Source: Mesorhizobium sp. AR02
GTDB lineage: Bacteria; Pseudomonadota; Alphaproteobacteria; Rhizobiales; Rhizobiaceae
Assembly (NCBI RefSeq): GCF_024746835.1
Contig: NZ_CP080531.1
Location: 1,798,001 to 1,862,000, forward strand
Reading direction: 5' to 3'
Length of the DNA stretch: 64,000 nt
The notes below the pieces were generated by a model. It was not told where the DNA came from. It saw only the letters and a program-made list of their open reading frames with translations, and did not search any database. The position numbers were made by a program, and so were the translations under genes. Numbering within the stretch: the stretch's first letter is position 1; each line of letters begins with the position of its first letter. Of the stretch, positions 34,847 to 44,480 are shown piece by piece.

Positions 34847-36136
34847 TTATCGGACTCGCGGCGCGACATGCCGGCGGTTGACGGAGGCGGGTCGGCCATC
34901 GATGGACAGCCTCGTATCCTGCCTCGTCCGTTCCGCCACCACCTTGCCCCTGGCGATGACGCAGATGCGCTCGGCGCGCAGGCGCAGGGCCTCGATCGGA
35001 TTGCCGGCGTCGAGGATGACAAGGCTGGCGCGCTTGCCGACCGCAAGGCCCAGATGATCGAGCCCCATGATGGCGGCGTTGACATTGGTGACCATGTCGA
35101 AGCAACGCGCCATGTCGGCCGGGCTCGACATCTGGGCGACGTGCAGGCCCATGAAGGCGACATCGAGCATGTCCGCGGTTCCCAGCGAATACCAGGGATC
35201 GAGCACGCAATCCTGGCCCCAGCCGACGCGGATGCCGAGCGCCTGCATCTCCTTGACCCGGGTCAAGCCGCGACGCTTCGGGAAGCTGTCATGACGGCCT
35301 TGCAGCATGATGTTGATCAGCGGGTTGGGAATGGCGGAGACACCGGCCTCGGCGATCAGCGGCAGCAGTTTCGAGACATAGTAATTGTCCATAGAATGCA
35401 TCGAAGTGAGGTGCGAGCCGGCCACCTTGCCCTGCAGCCCCAGGCGCTGCGTCTCATAGGCCAGCTGCTCGATCTGGCGCGACAGCGGGTCGTCGGTCTC
35501 GTCGCAATGCAGGTCGACCATCAGGCCGCGTTTTGCCGCGATTTCGCAGAGCTCGGTCACCGAACGCGTGCCATCGGCCATGGTACGCTCGAAATGCGGA
35601 ATGCCGCCGACGATGTCGACGCCCATGTCCAGCGCGCGAATGGTGTTTTCACGCGCCTTCGGCGAGCGGTAGAAGCCGTCCTGGGGGAAGGCGACCAGTT
35701 GCAAGTCGATGTAGGGGGCGATCGTTTTCTTGACGTCGAGCAGAGCCTCGACCGCCAGCAAACGGTCATCGCAGACATCGACATGGGTGCGGATGGCGAG
35801 CAGTCCCATCGACACCGCCCAGTCGCAATAGGCGAGCGCGCGATCGCGCACCGCCTCATGCGTCAAGAGCGGCTTCAGTTCACCCCATAGCGCAATGCCT
35901 TCGAGCAGCGTGCCCGAGGCGTTGATGCGCGGAATGCCGTAGGACAGCGTTGCATCCATATGGAAATGCGGATCGACGAAGGGCGGCGAGACCAGATTGC
36001 CGCGGGCATCGACCTCAGTCCGCGCGGAACCCTGCAGTTTGGGCTCGATCGCCGCGATTCTCTCGCCGCTGATGCCGATATCGGCAATCCTGCCATCCGG
36101 CAGCGTACCACCACGAACGATAAGGTCGAAATCCAT
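34847..36136 (-). CDS. Cytosine-deaminase-like amidohydrolase (CodA family)
   Basis: 429 residues. Metal ligands: FVDPHFHMD (HxH), DLHCDETDD, GSHLTSMHS, and the catalytic GWGQDCVLDPWYSLGTADM. CodA of E. coli has GHDDVFDPWYPLG at the last position, so the fold and metal site agree. CodA-type enzymes deaminate cytosine or isocytosine-like rings, but related ones take other N-heterocycles, including creatinine-like substrates. The substrate here is unproven. It is upstream of the small membrane protein gene. Confidence 0.85.
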   Translation of the reverse strand: MDFDLIVRGGTLPDGRIADIGISGERIAAIEPKLQGSARTEVDARGNLVSPPFVDPHFHMDATLSYGIPRINASGTLLEGIALWGELKPLLTHEAVRDRALAYCDWAVSMGLLAIRTHVDVCDDRLLAVEALLDVKKTIAPYIDLQLVAFPQDGFYRSPKARENTIRALDMGVDIVGGIPHFERTMADGTRSVTELCEIAAKRGLMVDLHCDETDDPLSRQIEQLAYETQRLGLQGKVAGSHLTSMHSMDNYYVSKLLPLIAEAGVSAIPNPLINIMLQGRHDSFPKRRGLTRVKEMQALGIRVGWGQDCVLDPWYSLGTADMLDVAFMGLHVAQMSSPADMARCFDMVTNVNAAIMGLDHLGLAVGKRASLVILDAGNPIEALRLRAERICVIARGKVVAERTRQDTRLSIDGRPASVNRRHVAPRVR

Positions 36137-36318
36137 CTGTCGTCATCCCTGAAGAATCACCCAGCCATGGTGGCGCAAAAGACAGCTTGCCGCAGCCGTT
36201 TCTTTAGGTGGCCGCGAAAGGTTCCCTCTGGCGGTAACTCGCTCTATAAGCCGCCTTTCGTCCACGCAGCGATCGGCTTCGGACTCAAGGCCTCATTCGC
36301 AAACCATGGAAGTCCCGT

Positions 36319-38094
36319 GTGAAGTTGAACTTGCCGTTCCTGAAACGCGACAAACGCTCGATGGAGAACCAGCGCCTCGTCGCGAGGCTGGTCAGGGAAT
36401 CCTTCCGGCAGCATATGTTCGGATATGCTGCCGCCATTGTGTCGATGCTGGTGGTGGCCGGCATGACGGCTGCCAGTGCGTGGATCCTGCGCGAAATCAC
36501 CAATGAATTCGTGATCGACAAACGGCTCGACCGCGTCAACATGATTGCCGGGGCGGTCGCGGGGATCTTCGTCGTCAAGGGCCTCGCCAATTTCGTCCAA
36601 GCGTATTTCATGAGCCGGGTCGGCAACGCCATCATCGCCGAGCGGCAGCGCAAGATCTACGACCGCATCCTGGCGCAAGGCATCGAATTCTACCATTCGA
36701 CCTCGTCGTCCGACCTGATCACCCGCATGACCAACAATGCCCAGGCGGCACGTAACGTGCTCGACCTGATCGTCACCTCCTATGTGCGCGACCTGGTGAC
36801 ACTGGTTGCCCTGATTGGGGTCATGGTCTGGCAGCAGCCGGCGCTTTCGCTGATCTGCTTCGTCGTCGGTCCGCTGGCCATCTATGGCGTCAACCGGATT
36901 CTGAAGCGTGTGCGCAAGTTCGCCGCGATGGAATTCCGCTCGGTCGGCCAGATCATTCAGGTCATGCAGGAAACCGCGATCGGCGTGCGCGTGGTCAAAT
37001 CCTTCAACCTCGAAGGCCTGATGCGCAAGCGCATGTACAAAGCGGTGGCGGACGTCGAGGATCGGGCCAACAACATCGCTGCGCTGGAGGCGGTAACCAG
37101 CCCGGTGATGGAGACACTGGCCGGTCTGGCGATCGCCGGTGCCGTGATGGTCAGCGGCTTCCTGGTCCTGCAGGGCGGCCAGATGCCGGGCAACATCATG
37201 GCCTTCATCGCAGCGCTGCTGCTCGCCTATGAACCGGCCAAGCGCCTGGCGCGCGTCCGTATCTCATTGGAAAGCGGCATTGTCGGCGTGCGCATGATGT
37301 TTCAGCTCGCCGACGAGCCGCTGACGCTGGCCGAGAAGCCGAATGCGACGCCGCTTCTCGCCGGACCGGGCGAGATTCGGTTCGACGCCGTCAGCTTCGC
37401 CTATCAGAACGGTCCGCCGGTGCTGGACCAGTTCGACCTCACCCTTGCGCCCGGCAAGATGACGGCACTGGTCGGGCCTTCCGGCGGCGGCAAGTCGACC
37501 ATCCTGAACCTGATCATGCGCATGTATGATCCGAAGAGCGGCAAGGTGCTGCTTGACGGCCAGGACATTTCCCATGCGACGCTCGCCTCGCTCAGGGAAA
37601 AGATCGCCTATGTCAGCCAGGACACGTTCCTGTTTGCCGGCACGATCATGCACAACATCCGGCTTGGGCGCGAGGGCGCGACGGACCAGGAGGTGATCGC
37701 CGCCGCCAAGGCCGCCAACGCGCATGACTTCATCATCGCGCAAGCGAAAGGCTATGAGACCGATGTCGGCGAGAATGGCGGCCTGCTGTCGGGCGGCCAG
37801 CGCCAACGCATCTCGATCGCGCGCGCCATGCTGCGCGACGCCGAAATCCTGCTTCTTGACGAGGCGACCAGCGCGCTTGACGCCGAATCCGAAGCGCTGT
37901 TCCGCGACGCGTTGCAGCAGCTGACGGAAGGCCGCACGACGATCGTCATCGCCCACCGCCTGTCGACCGTGCACCAGGCCGACACGATCGTGGTGCTGGA
38001 GGGCGGCAAGGTTGTGGAGAGCGGGCCGCACAAGGCGCTGCTCAAGCAGGGCGGGCTTTACCAGAAGCTTTATGAGTACCAGCTGATGCCGTGA
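36319..38094 (+). CDS. MsbA-like ABC exporter (fused permease and ATPase)
   Basis: 591 residues. Six membrane segments over about 30-315, then an ATPase domain with Walker A VGPSGGGKSTILNLIMRMYD, signature [16 protein letters not shown] and Walker B EILLLDEATSALD. MsbA-type half-transporters dimerise and export lipids, lipid A or drugs. Start GTG 36319 (MKLNLPFLKRDKRSMENQRL) has GGAAG close by; ATG 36361 is an alternative. The gap 36137-36318 before it shows no clear motif. Confidence 0.9.
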   Translation: MKLNLPFLKRDKRSMENQRLVARLVRESFRQHMFGYAAAIVSMLVVAGMTAASAWILREITNEFVIDKRLDRVNMIAGAVAGIFVVKGLANFVQAYFMSRVGNAIIAERQRKIYDRILAQGIEFYHSTSSSDLITRMTNNAQAARNVLDLIVTSYVRDLVTLVALIGVMVWQQPALSLICFVVGPLAIYGVNRILKRVRKFAAMEFRSVGQIIQVMQETAIGVRVVKSFNLEGLMRKRMYKAVADVEDRANNIAALEAVTSPVMETLAGLAIAGAVMVSGFLVLQGGQMPGNIMAFIAALLLAYEPAKRLARVRISLESGIVGVRMMFQLADEPLTLAEKPNATPLLAGPGEIRFDAVSFAYQNGPPVLDQFDLTLAPGKMTALVGPSGGGKSTILNLIMRMYDPKSGKVLLDGQDISHATLASLREKIAYVSQDTFLFAGTIMHNIRLGREGATDQEVIAAAKAANAHDFIIAQAKGYETDVGENGGLLSGGQRQRISIARAMLRDAEILLLDEATSALDAESEALFRDALQQLTEGRTTIVIAHRLSTVHQADTIVVLEGGKVVESGPHKALLKQGGLYQKLYEYQLMP

Positions 38095-38118
38095 GGGTGC
38101 GCCGGATGTCGGAGCCAA

Positions 38119-38307
38119 GCCCCCTCATCCGGCCCTTCGGGCCACCTTCTCCCCGAGGGGAGAAGAGGTCGTCAACGCCAGCGCCAGCCTCTTCTCCCCA
38201 GCGGGGGTGAGGCGTGGTCCGCGAAGCGGACGAAAAGCCAATTGCTTGGCTTTTCGAACAACAAACGCCCGGAGGGCGGTGGCCGCAAAGCGGCCGGATG
38301 AGGGGGC
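38119..38307. repeat. 189-bp element with perfect 16-bp terminal inverted repeats
   Basis: Ends GCCCCCTCATCCGGCC (38119-38134) and GGCCGGATGAGGGGGC (38292-38307) are exact reverse complements. Inside are CTTCTCCCC hairpins and a module GTGGTCCGCGAAGCGG that runs on to a CCAATTGCTTGG palindrome; this module recurs at 55452-55510. It sits between convergent genes. No coding capacity, so at most a MITE. Confidence 0.8.
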
Positions 38308-38317
38308 GGCGCGAACG

Positions 38318-40162
38318 TTACTCCGGAACATGCCTTACCGCGCCCTTGTCGGCGCTGGTGGCGAAGGCGGCGTAGGCGCGCAGTGCCGTTGTCACCTTGC
38401 GCTTGCGCCTTTCCTCGGGCTTCCAGGCCAAGGCGCCCTTGGCTTCCATTGCCGCACGGCGCGCTTCAAGCTCGGCGTCACTGACGGCGAGGCGGATGGT
38501 GCGGTTGGGAATGTCGATCTCGATCGTGTCGCCCTCCTGCACCAGCCCGATCGTGCCGCCTTCGGCGGCTTCCGGCGACGCATGGCCGATCGACAGGCCC
38601 GACGTGCCGCCGGAGAAGCGGCCATCTGTCACCAGCGCGCAGGCCTTGCCCAGGCCCTTCGACTTCAAATAGCTGGTCGGATAGAGCATTTCCTGCATAC
38701 CGGGGCCGCCGCGCGGGCCTTCATAGCGGATGACGACAACGTCGCCGGCCTTGATCTCGTTGGAGAGGATTGCTTTGACCGAGGCGTCCTGGCTTTCGAA
38801 CACACGGGCCGGGCCGGTGAATTTCAGGATCGACTCATCGACGCCCGCCGTCTTCACGATGCAGCCGTCGAGCGCCAGATTGCCTTTCAGCACGGCCAGG
38901 CCACCGTCCTTCGAGAACGGCGTCTCCGCCGAGCGGATGACGCCTTTCTCGCGGTCGAGGTCGAGATCGTCCCAGCGACGATCCTGGCTGAAGGCGACCT
39001 GTGTCGGCACACCGCCGGGCGCGGCGAGGAAGAAGTCGCGGACGTTCTGGCTCGAGGTCCGGGAAATATCCCAATGGTCGAGCGCCTCGCCGAGGCTTGA
39101 TGTATGCACCGTCGGCAGGTCGCGGTTGAGCAGCCCGGCATTGTCGAGTTGGCCGAGGATGGCCATGATGCCGCCGGCGCGGTGGACGTCTTCCATGTGC
39201 ACGTCCGACTTGGCCGGGGCCACCTTGCAGAGCACGGGAACACGCCGCGACAGCCGGTCGATGTCCTCCATGGTGAAGTCGACCTCGCCCTCATGCGCGG
39301 CGGCCAGGATGTGCAGCACCGTGTTGGTCGAACCGCCCATGGCGATGTCGAGCGTCATGGCATTCTCGAAGGCGCCTTTCGAGGCGATGCTGCGCGGCAG
39401 CGCTGTCTCGTCATCCTGCTCGTAATAGCGCTGGGCGAGATCGACGATGAGATGGCCGGCTTCGACGAACAGCCGCTTGCGGTCGGCATGCGTGGCCAGC
39501 GTCGAGCCGTTGCCCGGCAGCGACAGGCCCAGCGCCTCGGTCAGGCAATTCATCGAGTTGGCGGTGAACATGCCCGAGCAGGAACCGCAGGTCGGGCAGG
39601 CGGAGCGCTCGATGACCTTGACGTCCTCGTCGGAAATCTTGTCGTCGGCGGCCGCGACCATGGCGTCGACCAGGTCGAGCGCCTGCGTCTTGCCGGCCAG
39701 CACCACCTTGCCGGCCTCCATCGGCCCGCCGGAAACGAACACGGTCGGGATGTTGAGGCGCAACGAGGCCATCAGCATGCCGGGGGTGATCTTGTCGCAA
39801 TTGGAGATGCAGACCATGGCGTCGGCGCAGTGGGCGTTGACCATGTATTCGACGGAATCGGCGATCAGCTCGCGCGACGGCAGCGAATAGAGCATGCCGT
39901 CATGGCCCATGGCGATGCCGTCATCGACGGCGATGGTGTTGAATTCCTTGGCGACGCCGCCGGCCTTTTCGATCTCGCGCGCCACCAGTTGGCCAAGGTC
40001 CTTCAAATGGACATGGCCCGGCACGAACTGGGTGAAGGAGTTGACCACGGCGATGATCGGCTTGCCGAAATCCGAATCCTTCATGCCGGTGGCGCGCCAA
40101 AGGCCGCGGGCGCCGGCCATGTTGCGGCCGTGGGTAGTGGTGCGGGAGCGATAGGCAGGCAT
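38318..40162 (-). CDS. ilvD: Dihydroxy-acid dehydratase
   Basis: 614 residues, full length for IlvD. It opens [20 protein letters not shown]. Cluster and Mg motifs are [40 protein letters not shown] and the C-terminal [20 protein letters not shown], the classic branched-chain amino acid form. It converts 2,3-dihydroxy-isovalerate and -methylvalerate to the 2-oxo acids for valine, isoleucine and leucine synthesis. ATG 40162 follows AAGGA; the frame up to 40282 is not conserved protein. Confidence 0.96.
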   Translation of the reverse strand: MPAYRSRTTTHGRNMAGARGLWRATGMKDSDFGKPIIAVVNSFTQFVPGHVHLKDLGQLVAREIEKAGGVAKEFNTIAVDDGIAMGHDGMLYSLPSRELIADSVEYMVNAHCADAMVCISNCDKITPGMLMASLRLNIPTVFVSGGPMEAGKVVLAGKTQALDLVDAMVAAADDKISDEDVKVIERSACPTCGSCSGMFTANSMNCLTEALGLSLPGNGSTLATHADRKRLFVEAGHLIVDLAQRYYEQDDETALPRSIASKGAFENAMTLDIAMGGSTNTVLHILAAAHEGEVDFTMEDIDRLSRRVPVLCKVAPAKSDVHMEDVHRAGGIMAILGQLDNAGLLNRDLPTVHTSSLGEALDHWDISRTSSQNVRDFFLAAPGGVPTQVAFSQDRRWDDLDLDREKGVIRSAETPFSKDGGLAVLKGNLALDGCIVKTAGVDESILKFTGPARVFESQDASVKAILSNEIKAGDVVVIRYEGPRGGPGMQEMLYPTSYLKSKGLGKACALVTDGRFSGGTSGLSIGHASPEAAEGGTIGLVQEGDTIEIDIPNRTIRLAVSDAELEARRAAMEAKGALAWKPEERRKRKVTTALRAYAAFATSADKGAVRHVPE

Positions 40163-40287
40163 GTTTTTTCCTTGGTGGCTGGCCGCAGCCCGGGAATGGC
40201 GCGGCGGAGCTGAATTCAGATCGCTGGCTTTATAGACGCGCAAGTATGGTCTGGCCACATTTTTGCAATGCGCCAGAAGCAAGCCGA

Positions 40288-40343
40288 TTGACGATCGGCA
40301 TCAGGGTATATATAGCCAAATGGGTATATACCTTATTGGCTAT
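40288..40343 (+). promoter_or_regulatory. Promoter and 32-bp inverted repeat, probable ArsR operator
   Basis: TTGACG (40288-40293), 17 bp, TATAGC (40311-40316) is a possible promoter. The -10 box runs into an imperfect 32-bp palindrome at 40312-40343: outer arms ATAGCCAA and TTGGCTAT and the inner GGTATATACC share the same centre, with 13 of 16 positions paired. Its place just before the ArsR gene suggests autorepression. Confidence 0.6.
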
Positions 40344-40352
40344 GGATGTCAG

Positions 40353-40697
40353 ATGAACCAGCTGGACGCCACCTTTGCCGCGCTCGCCGATCCAACACGG
40401 CGCGCCATCCTTGCACGGCTCATCCAGGGCGAAGCTTCGGTCATGGAACTCGCCGAACCCTTCGCGATGAGCCAACCCTCGATTTCCAAGCATCTCAAGG
40501 TGCTGGAAAACGCCGGACTGATCTCTCGTGGCCGCGACGCGCAGCGCCGACCATGCCGGCTGGAAGCCCAGCCGCTGGCCGAGGCCAATGGCTGGCTGGA
40601 GCGGTATCGCAATATCTGGGAAGGCAATTTCCAGCGCCTCGACGTCTTGCTGGGCGCCATGCAAGCCGAAAAGGCTCCCGGCGACGCAGACCAATAG
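40353..40697 (+). CDS. ArsR-family transcriptional regulator
   Basis: 114 residues. Winged helix: FAALADPTRRAILARLIQGE, ELAEPFAMSQPSISKHLKVL, then ENAGLISRGRDAQRR in the wing. It has one Cys (RRPCRLEAQP) and no metal-binding ELCVCDL motif, so it is of the non-metal type that often precedes AHSA1/SRPBCC and PhnB-like genes, exactly the order found here. Start ATG 40353 begins MNQLDATFAALADP. Confidence 0.9.
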   Translation: MNQLDATFAALADPTRRAILARLIQGEASVMELAEPFAMSQPSISKHLKVLENAGLISRGRDAQRRPCRLEAQPLAEANGWLERYRNIWEGNFQRLDVLLGAMQAEKAPGDADQ

Positions 40698-40769
40698 GCG
40701 GAAAAATCTAGACCGGTGTCGGATCGCCGGCCGGCCGAACGTCCTTGGGCAAACATGAGGAGGATCATC

Positions 40770-41297
40770 GTGAGCACCACAACCTTGCCTGGCTCGACTG
40801 TCGCCACCTTGACGGTGACCACGCCCAGCGACCGTGAGATCCAGGTCACCCGCCTCTTCGCGGCGCCACGGCCGATGGTCTTCGACTGCTGGACGGTGCC
40901 GGAACTGCTGAAGGGCTGGCTGCACGGCCCGGACGGCTGGCGTCTGACGGTCTGCGAGATCGACCTCAGGGTCGGCGGCGCCACGCGCTATGTCTGGCAG
41001 CACCGTGATGGCCGCAGCATGGGCATGAGCGGCGCCTATCGCGAAATCGTGCGCCCAAGCCGCCTTGTCGCCACCGAACTGTTCGACGAGGACTGGACCG
41101 GCGGTGAGACGGTTGGAACCGTGATCTTCACCGAACAGACCGGAAAGACGCTGCTGACACAGACCGTGCTCTACGCCTCGCAAGCGGCGCGTGACGGCGC
41201 GCTCGGCACCGGCATGACCAACGGCATGGCCGAGAGCTACGCCCAGCTCGACGCCTATCTCACTTCCCTGCAGGACGCCGCCAAGGGTGCCGCCTGA
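40770..41297 (+). CDS. SRPBCC (AHSA1-like) protein
   Basis: 175 residues with the AHSA1/START fold: QVTRLFAAPRPMVFDCWTVP, then LLKGWLHGPDGW and GGATRYVWQHRDG. These proteins bind hydrophobic ligands or chaperones; their function next to ArsR regulators is mostly unknown. The start is GTG at 40770, directed by AGGAGG 6 bases upstream; the ATG at 40716 lacks a site. Second gene of the ArsR operon. Confidence 0.85.
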   Translation: MSTTTLPGSTVATLTVTTPSDREIQVTRLFAAPRPMVFDCWTVPELLKGWLHGPDGWRLTVCEIDLRVGGATRYVWQHRDGRSMGMSGAYREIVRPSRLVATELFDEDWTGGETVGTVIFTEQTGKTLLTQTVLYASQAARDGALGTGMTNGMAESYAQLDAYLTSLQDAAKGAA

Positions 41298-41335
41298 CCC
41301 TTCCATCACCCCCAAGAGAAAACGAGGAGAGACGC

Positions 41336-41806
41336 ATGCAAAAGATCACCACCTTTCTGTGGTTTGACGGCCAGGCCGAAGAGGCGATGAACCACTATGT
41401 TTCGATCTTCAAGAATTCGAAGGTGCTGAGCGTCACGCGCTGGCCCAAGGGCCACGCTCTTGAAGGCAAGGTACTGGTGACCTCGTTCGAGCTCGACGGC
41501 GTGCAGTTCCAGGCGCTCAACGGCGGACCGCAATACAAGTTCACCGAGGCCATCTCGCTCTCCATCGACTGCAAGACACAGGAGGAGGTAGACCATTTCT
41601 GGACCAGGCTCACGGATGGCGGCGGCGAGCCCGGCCCCTGCGGCTGGTTGAAAGACAAGTTCGGCGTTTCCTGGCAGGTCGTGCCGGAGCAGTTGCCGCG
41701 ACTGCTCGGGGATGCGGATCGGGCCAAGGCCGGCCGGGTGATGAATGCGATGATGCAAATGAAGAAGATCGAGATCGCCAAGCTCGAAGAGGCGGCCAAA
41801 GGGTGA
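41336..41806 (+). CDS. PhnB-like VOC-superfamily protein
   Basis: 156 residues with the PhnB / 3-demethylubiquinone-methyltransferase-like pattern: ITTFLWFDGQAEEAMNHYVS, FELDGVQFQALNGGPQYKFT and CGWLKDKFGVSWQVVPEQL. It is a VOC-fold protein despite the legacy methyltransferase name; a real methyltransferase motif is absent. GAGGAGAG lies before the ATG. Third gene of the ArsR-SRPBCC operon, perhaps a stress-linked unit. Confidence 0.88.
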   Translation: MQKITTFLWFDGQAEEAMNHYVSIFKNSKVLSVTRWPKGHALEGKVLVTSFELDGVQFQALNGGPQYKFTEAISLSIDCKTQEEVDHFWTRLTDGGGEPGPCGWLKDKFGVSWQVVPEQLPRLLGDADRAKAGRVMNAMMQMKKIEIAKLEEAAKG

Positions 41807-41820
41807 GCACTGCGCGATCT

Positions 41821-41847
41821 TCCCTTCTCCCACAGTGGGAGAAGGGA
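41821..41847. terminator. Hairpin between convergent operons
   Basis: TCCCTTCTCCCAC and GTGGGAGAAGGGA (13-bp perfect arms, one base between) lie between the stop of the PhnB-like gene and the stop of prfC. There is no T-tract on either strand after the stem. The sequence style resembles the CTTCTCCCC repeats elsewhere in the window. Confidence 0.6.
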
Positions 41848-41857
41848 AAAACGCCGC

Positions 41858-43450
41858 CTACGCCGCCTTGTCGCGGACCTGATAGTCCTTGATCGTGGCG
41901 AACCGGATCGCCTTCCAGCGTTCCGCCTCGTAGTTCAGCGAGAAAGCGTGCTGGGCCAAAAACACCGGGTCGTTGTCGAGATCCCTGGCGATGTCGCCGC
42001 GATGCGCTTCGATGAAGCGAAGCTTCTCGGCCTTGTCGTCGGCCGATATCCAGCGGCAGACGGAAAAGCGCGACATCTCGAACTCGACCGGCAGCGTGTA
42101 TTCGAAGTTCAGCCGCTCCTTCAACACGTCGAGCTGCAGGGCGCCGACGACGCCGACGATGGCCGGTGAGCCGTCTTCGGGCGAGAACAACTGCACGACA
42201 CCTTCCTCGGCCATCTGGTGCAGCGCTTCCTTGAGTTTTTTCGCCTTCATCGCGTCGCCGAGGCGCACACGGCGCAGGATTTCCGGGGCGAAGTTCGGCA
42301 CACCCCTGAAAAGAATCTCCTCGCCCTCGGTCAGCGTGTCGCCGATGCGCAGCGTGCCGTGGTTGGGGATGCCGACGACGTCGCCGGCGAACGCCTCGTC
42401 CGCCGTGACGCGGGTGCGGGCAAAGAAGAATTGCGGCGCCGACAGGCTCATCGGCTTGCCTGTGCGCACCAGCTTGGCCTTCATGCCGCGCTCGAGCTTG
42501 CCCGAGCAGACGCGGACGAAAGCGATACGGTCGCGGTGGTTGGGATCCATGTTGGCCTGGATCTTGAAGACGAAGGAGGTCATCTTGTCCTCCGTCGCCT
42601 CGACCTTGCGGGTGTCGGCCTCCTGCGCGCGCGGCGGCGGCCCGAAGGCGCCGAGCGCCTCGATCAGGTCGCGCACGCCATAATTGCGCAGCGCCGAGCC
42701 GAAATGGACCGGCGTCAGGTGACCTTCGCGGAAGGCGTCGATGTCGAGCGGCCGGCAGGCTTCGCGCGCGAGTTCCAGTTCCTGGATGAAGGCCTCGCGC
42801 TCGTTTTCCGGCAGCAGCCCGGCGACGCGGTTGGAATCGGGACCGTTGACCGGCGTGCGCTCCTTCTCGTCGTCGCCCTTGCGCACCGCGTTCAGCGCCA
42901 GGTGATAGGTGCCGGAAAATGTCCTGCCACGGCCGATCGGCCAGGTAATGGGGGCGGTGTCCAGCGCCAGCTTCTGCTCGATCTCGTCCAAAATCTCGAA
43001 CGGATCGCGGCTTTCGCGGTCCATCTTGTTGACGAAGGTGATGATTGGGATGTCGCGCAGGCGGCAGACCTCGAACAGTTTCAGCGTGCGCGGTTCGATG
43101 CCCTTGGCGGCGTCGATGACCATGACGGCCGAGTCGACCGCCGACAGCGTGCGATAGGTATCGTCGGCGAAATCCTCGTGGCCGGGTGTGTCGAGCAGGT
43201 TGAAGACATTGTCCTCATACTCGAAGGTCATCACCGAGGTGACGACCGAAATGCCGCGCTCGCGCTCGATCTTCATCCAGTCGGAGCGGGTCTGGATACG
43301 GTCCTTCTTGGCCTTGACCTCGCCGGCAAGCTGGATGGCGCCGCCGAACAGCAGCAGCTTTTCGGTGAGCGTGGTCTTGCCGGCGTCCGGGTGCGCGATG
43401 ATCGCGAAGGTGCGGCGGCGCGCCACTTCCTCTGGTATTGTTTCGGGCAT
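41858..43450 (-). CDS. prfC: Peptide chain release factor 3
   Basis: 530 residues, nearly the length of E. coli RF3. G1 AHPDAGKTTLTEKLLLFGGA, the RGISVVTSVMTFEY switch region, G3 DTPGHEDFADDTYRTLSAVD, G4 NKMDRESRDP. The GTPase recycles RF1/RF2 from the ribosome after peptide release. ATG 43450 (MPETIPEEVARRRTFAIIAH) is the family start; a reading frame to 43549 adds unrelated residues. Confidence 0.95.
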   Translation of the reverse strand: MPETIPEEVARRRTFAIIAHPDAGKTTLTEKLLLFGGAIQLAGEVKAKKDRIQTRSDWMKIERERGISVVTSVMTFEYEDNVFNLLDTPGHEDFADDTYRTLSAVDSAVMVIDAAKGIEPRTLKLFEVCRLRDIPIITFVNKMDRESRDPFEILDEIEQKLALDTAPITWPIGRGRTFSGTYHLALNAVRKGDDEKERTPVNGPDSNRVAGLLPENEREAFIQELELAREACRPLDIDAFREGHLTPVHFGSALRNYGVRDLIEALGAFGPPPRAQEADTRKVEATEDKMTSFVFKIQANMDPNHRDRIAFVRVCSGKLERGMKAKLVRTGKPMSLSAPQFFFARTRVTADEAFAGDVVGIPNHGTLRIGDTLTEGEEILFRGVPNFAPEILRRVRLGDAMKAKKLKEALHQMAEEGVVQLFSPEDGSPAIVGVVGALQLDVLKERLNFEYTLPVEFEMSRFSVCRWISADDKAEKLRFIEAHRGDIARDLDNDPVFLAQHAFSLNYEAERWKAIRFATIKDYQVRDKAA

Positions 43451-43550
43451 TCTCTGGGATTTCCGTGTGACAGGCCGGGCTTCTAGCAGCGTACTGCCGG
43501 GCTGTCGACCGCTCCGGCAGCGCGGACGCCGCCGGATGCCATGGCCCACC

Positions 43551-44480
43551 TCAGGCCAACTCGCTCATGCGGTTCGCCCGGACGACCTCCGGAAGCCAGC
43601 CGGCAATGGCGCTGCCGATGGCGTCGGCATGGTCTTCCTGCAGATAATGCGCGCCGGGCCCGAGATTGATGAACCGGCAGTTCTTCAGCCCGGCCGCGAA
43701 TTCCTCTGCGGCCTGCGGCGAAATCAGCGCTCCGGGGTCACCCGCGAAGAGCAGTTTTGGAAAGGTGGAGAGCCGCAGAGCGCGATGATCATGTTGGCTG
43801 ATGGCGGCGACGTCGGCGGGCTGGCCCTCAATCGGCAATTCCCTGGGCAGGCGCAGCACCGGCTTGCGCGATTGCGGCGTCGGGAACGGCGCCCGGTAAA
43901 CGGCCATCTCCTCGTCGCTCATTGTGCGCAGCACCGAGGCCGGCAGCACCTTTTCGACGAAGACATTGTCTTCCAGGACCAGCTTTTCGCCGACACCTGG
44001 CGTGCGCAGCGCCTTGAGCATTTCACGGGCCTGCGGGCGCTGGTGAAAATCTTCCCAGCGCTCGAAGGGCCGGATGAATTCCATGAAGGCAAGGCCAAGA
44101 ATGCGTTGCGGCCGCCGCGCTGCCAGATGAAACGCAAGGGCCGTTCCCCAATCCTGCGCGACCACCACCACATCCCTGATGTCGAGCGCGTCGAGGAAGG
44201 TGTCGAGATAGCGGACGTGATCGAAGAAGCGATAGTCGATATCGGGCTTGCCGGACTGGCCGTAGCCGATCAGGTCGGGTGCAATGCAGCGGCCAAACGG
44301 CGCGACATGCGGGATGATGTTGCGCCAGATATGGGACGAGGTCGGGTTGCCGTGCAGGAACAAAACGGTCGGGCCTGACGTTCCGGCCTCGACATAGGAC
44401 ATGGTGGAATCGAGCACGGCGATCTGCGAGCGCCTCGACACGGCAGCGCCGGCCTGAGGCATGTCGGCTTTCGAACTCAT
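43551..44480 (-). CDS. Haloalkane dehalogenase, HLD-II type
   Basis: 309 residues. Nucleophile Asp110 next to Trp111 (VVAQDWGTALAFH), catalytic Glu134 (AFMEFIRPFERW), His278 (GPGAHYLQEDHAD), and halide-binding Asn45 in FLHGNPTSSHIWRN paired with Trp111. These are exactly the HLD-II residues, as in rhizobial enzymes such as DbjA and DmlA. It hydrolyses the carbon-halogen bond of haloalkanes to alcohol and halide. Natural substrates in rhizobia are unclear. The start overlaps the tetR stop by 4 bp and has AAGGAG, so expression depends on the TetR promoter. Confidence 0.92.
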   Translation of the reverse strand: MSSKADMPQAGAAVSRRSQIAVLDSTMSYVEAGTSGPTVLFLHGNPTSSHIWRNIIPHVAPFGRCIAPDLIGYGQSGKPDIDYRFFDHVRYLDTFLDALDIRDVVVVAQDWGTALAFHLAARRPQRILGLAFMEFIRPFERWEDFHQRPQAREMLKALRTPGVGEKLVLEDNVFVEKVLPASVLRTMSDEEMAVYRAPFPTPQSRKPVLRLPRELPIEGQPADVAAISQHDHRALRLSTFPKLLFAGDPGALISPQAAEEFAAGLKNCRFINLGPGAHYLQEDHADAIGSAIAGWLPEVVRANRMSELA

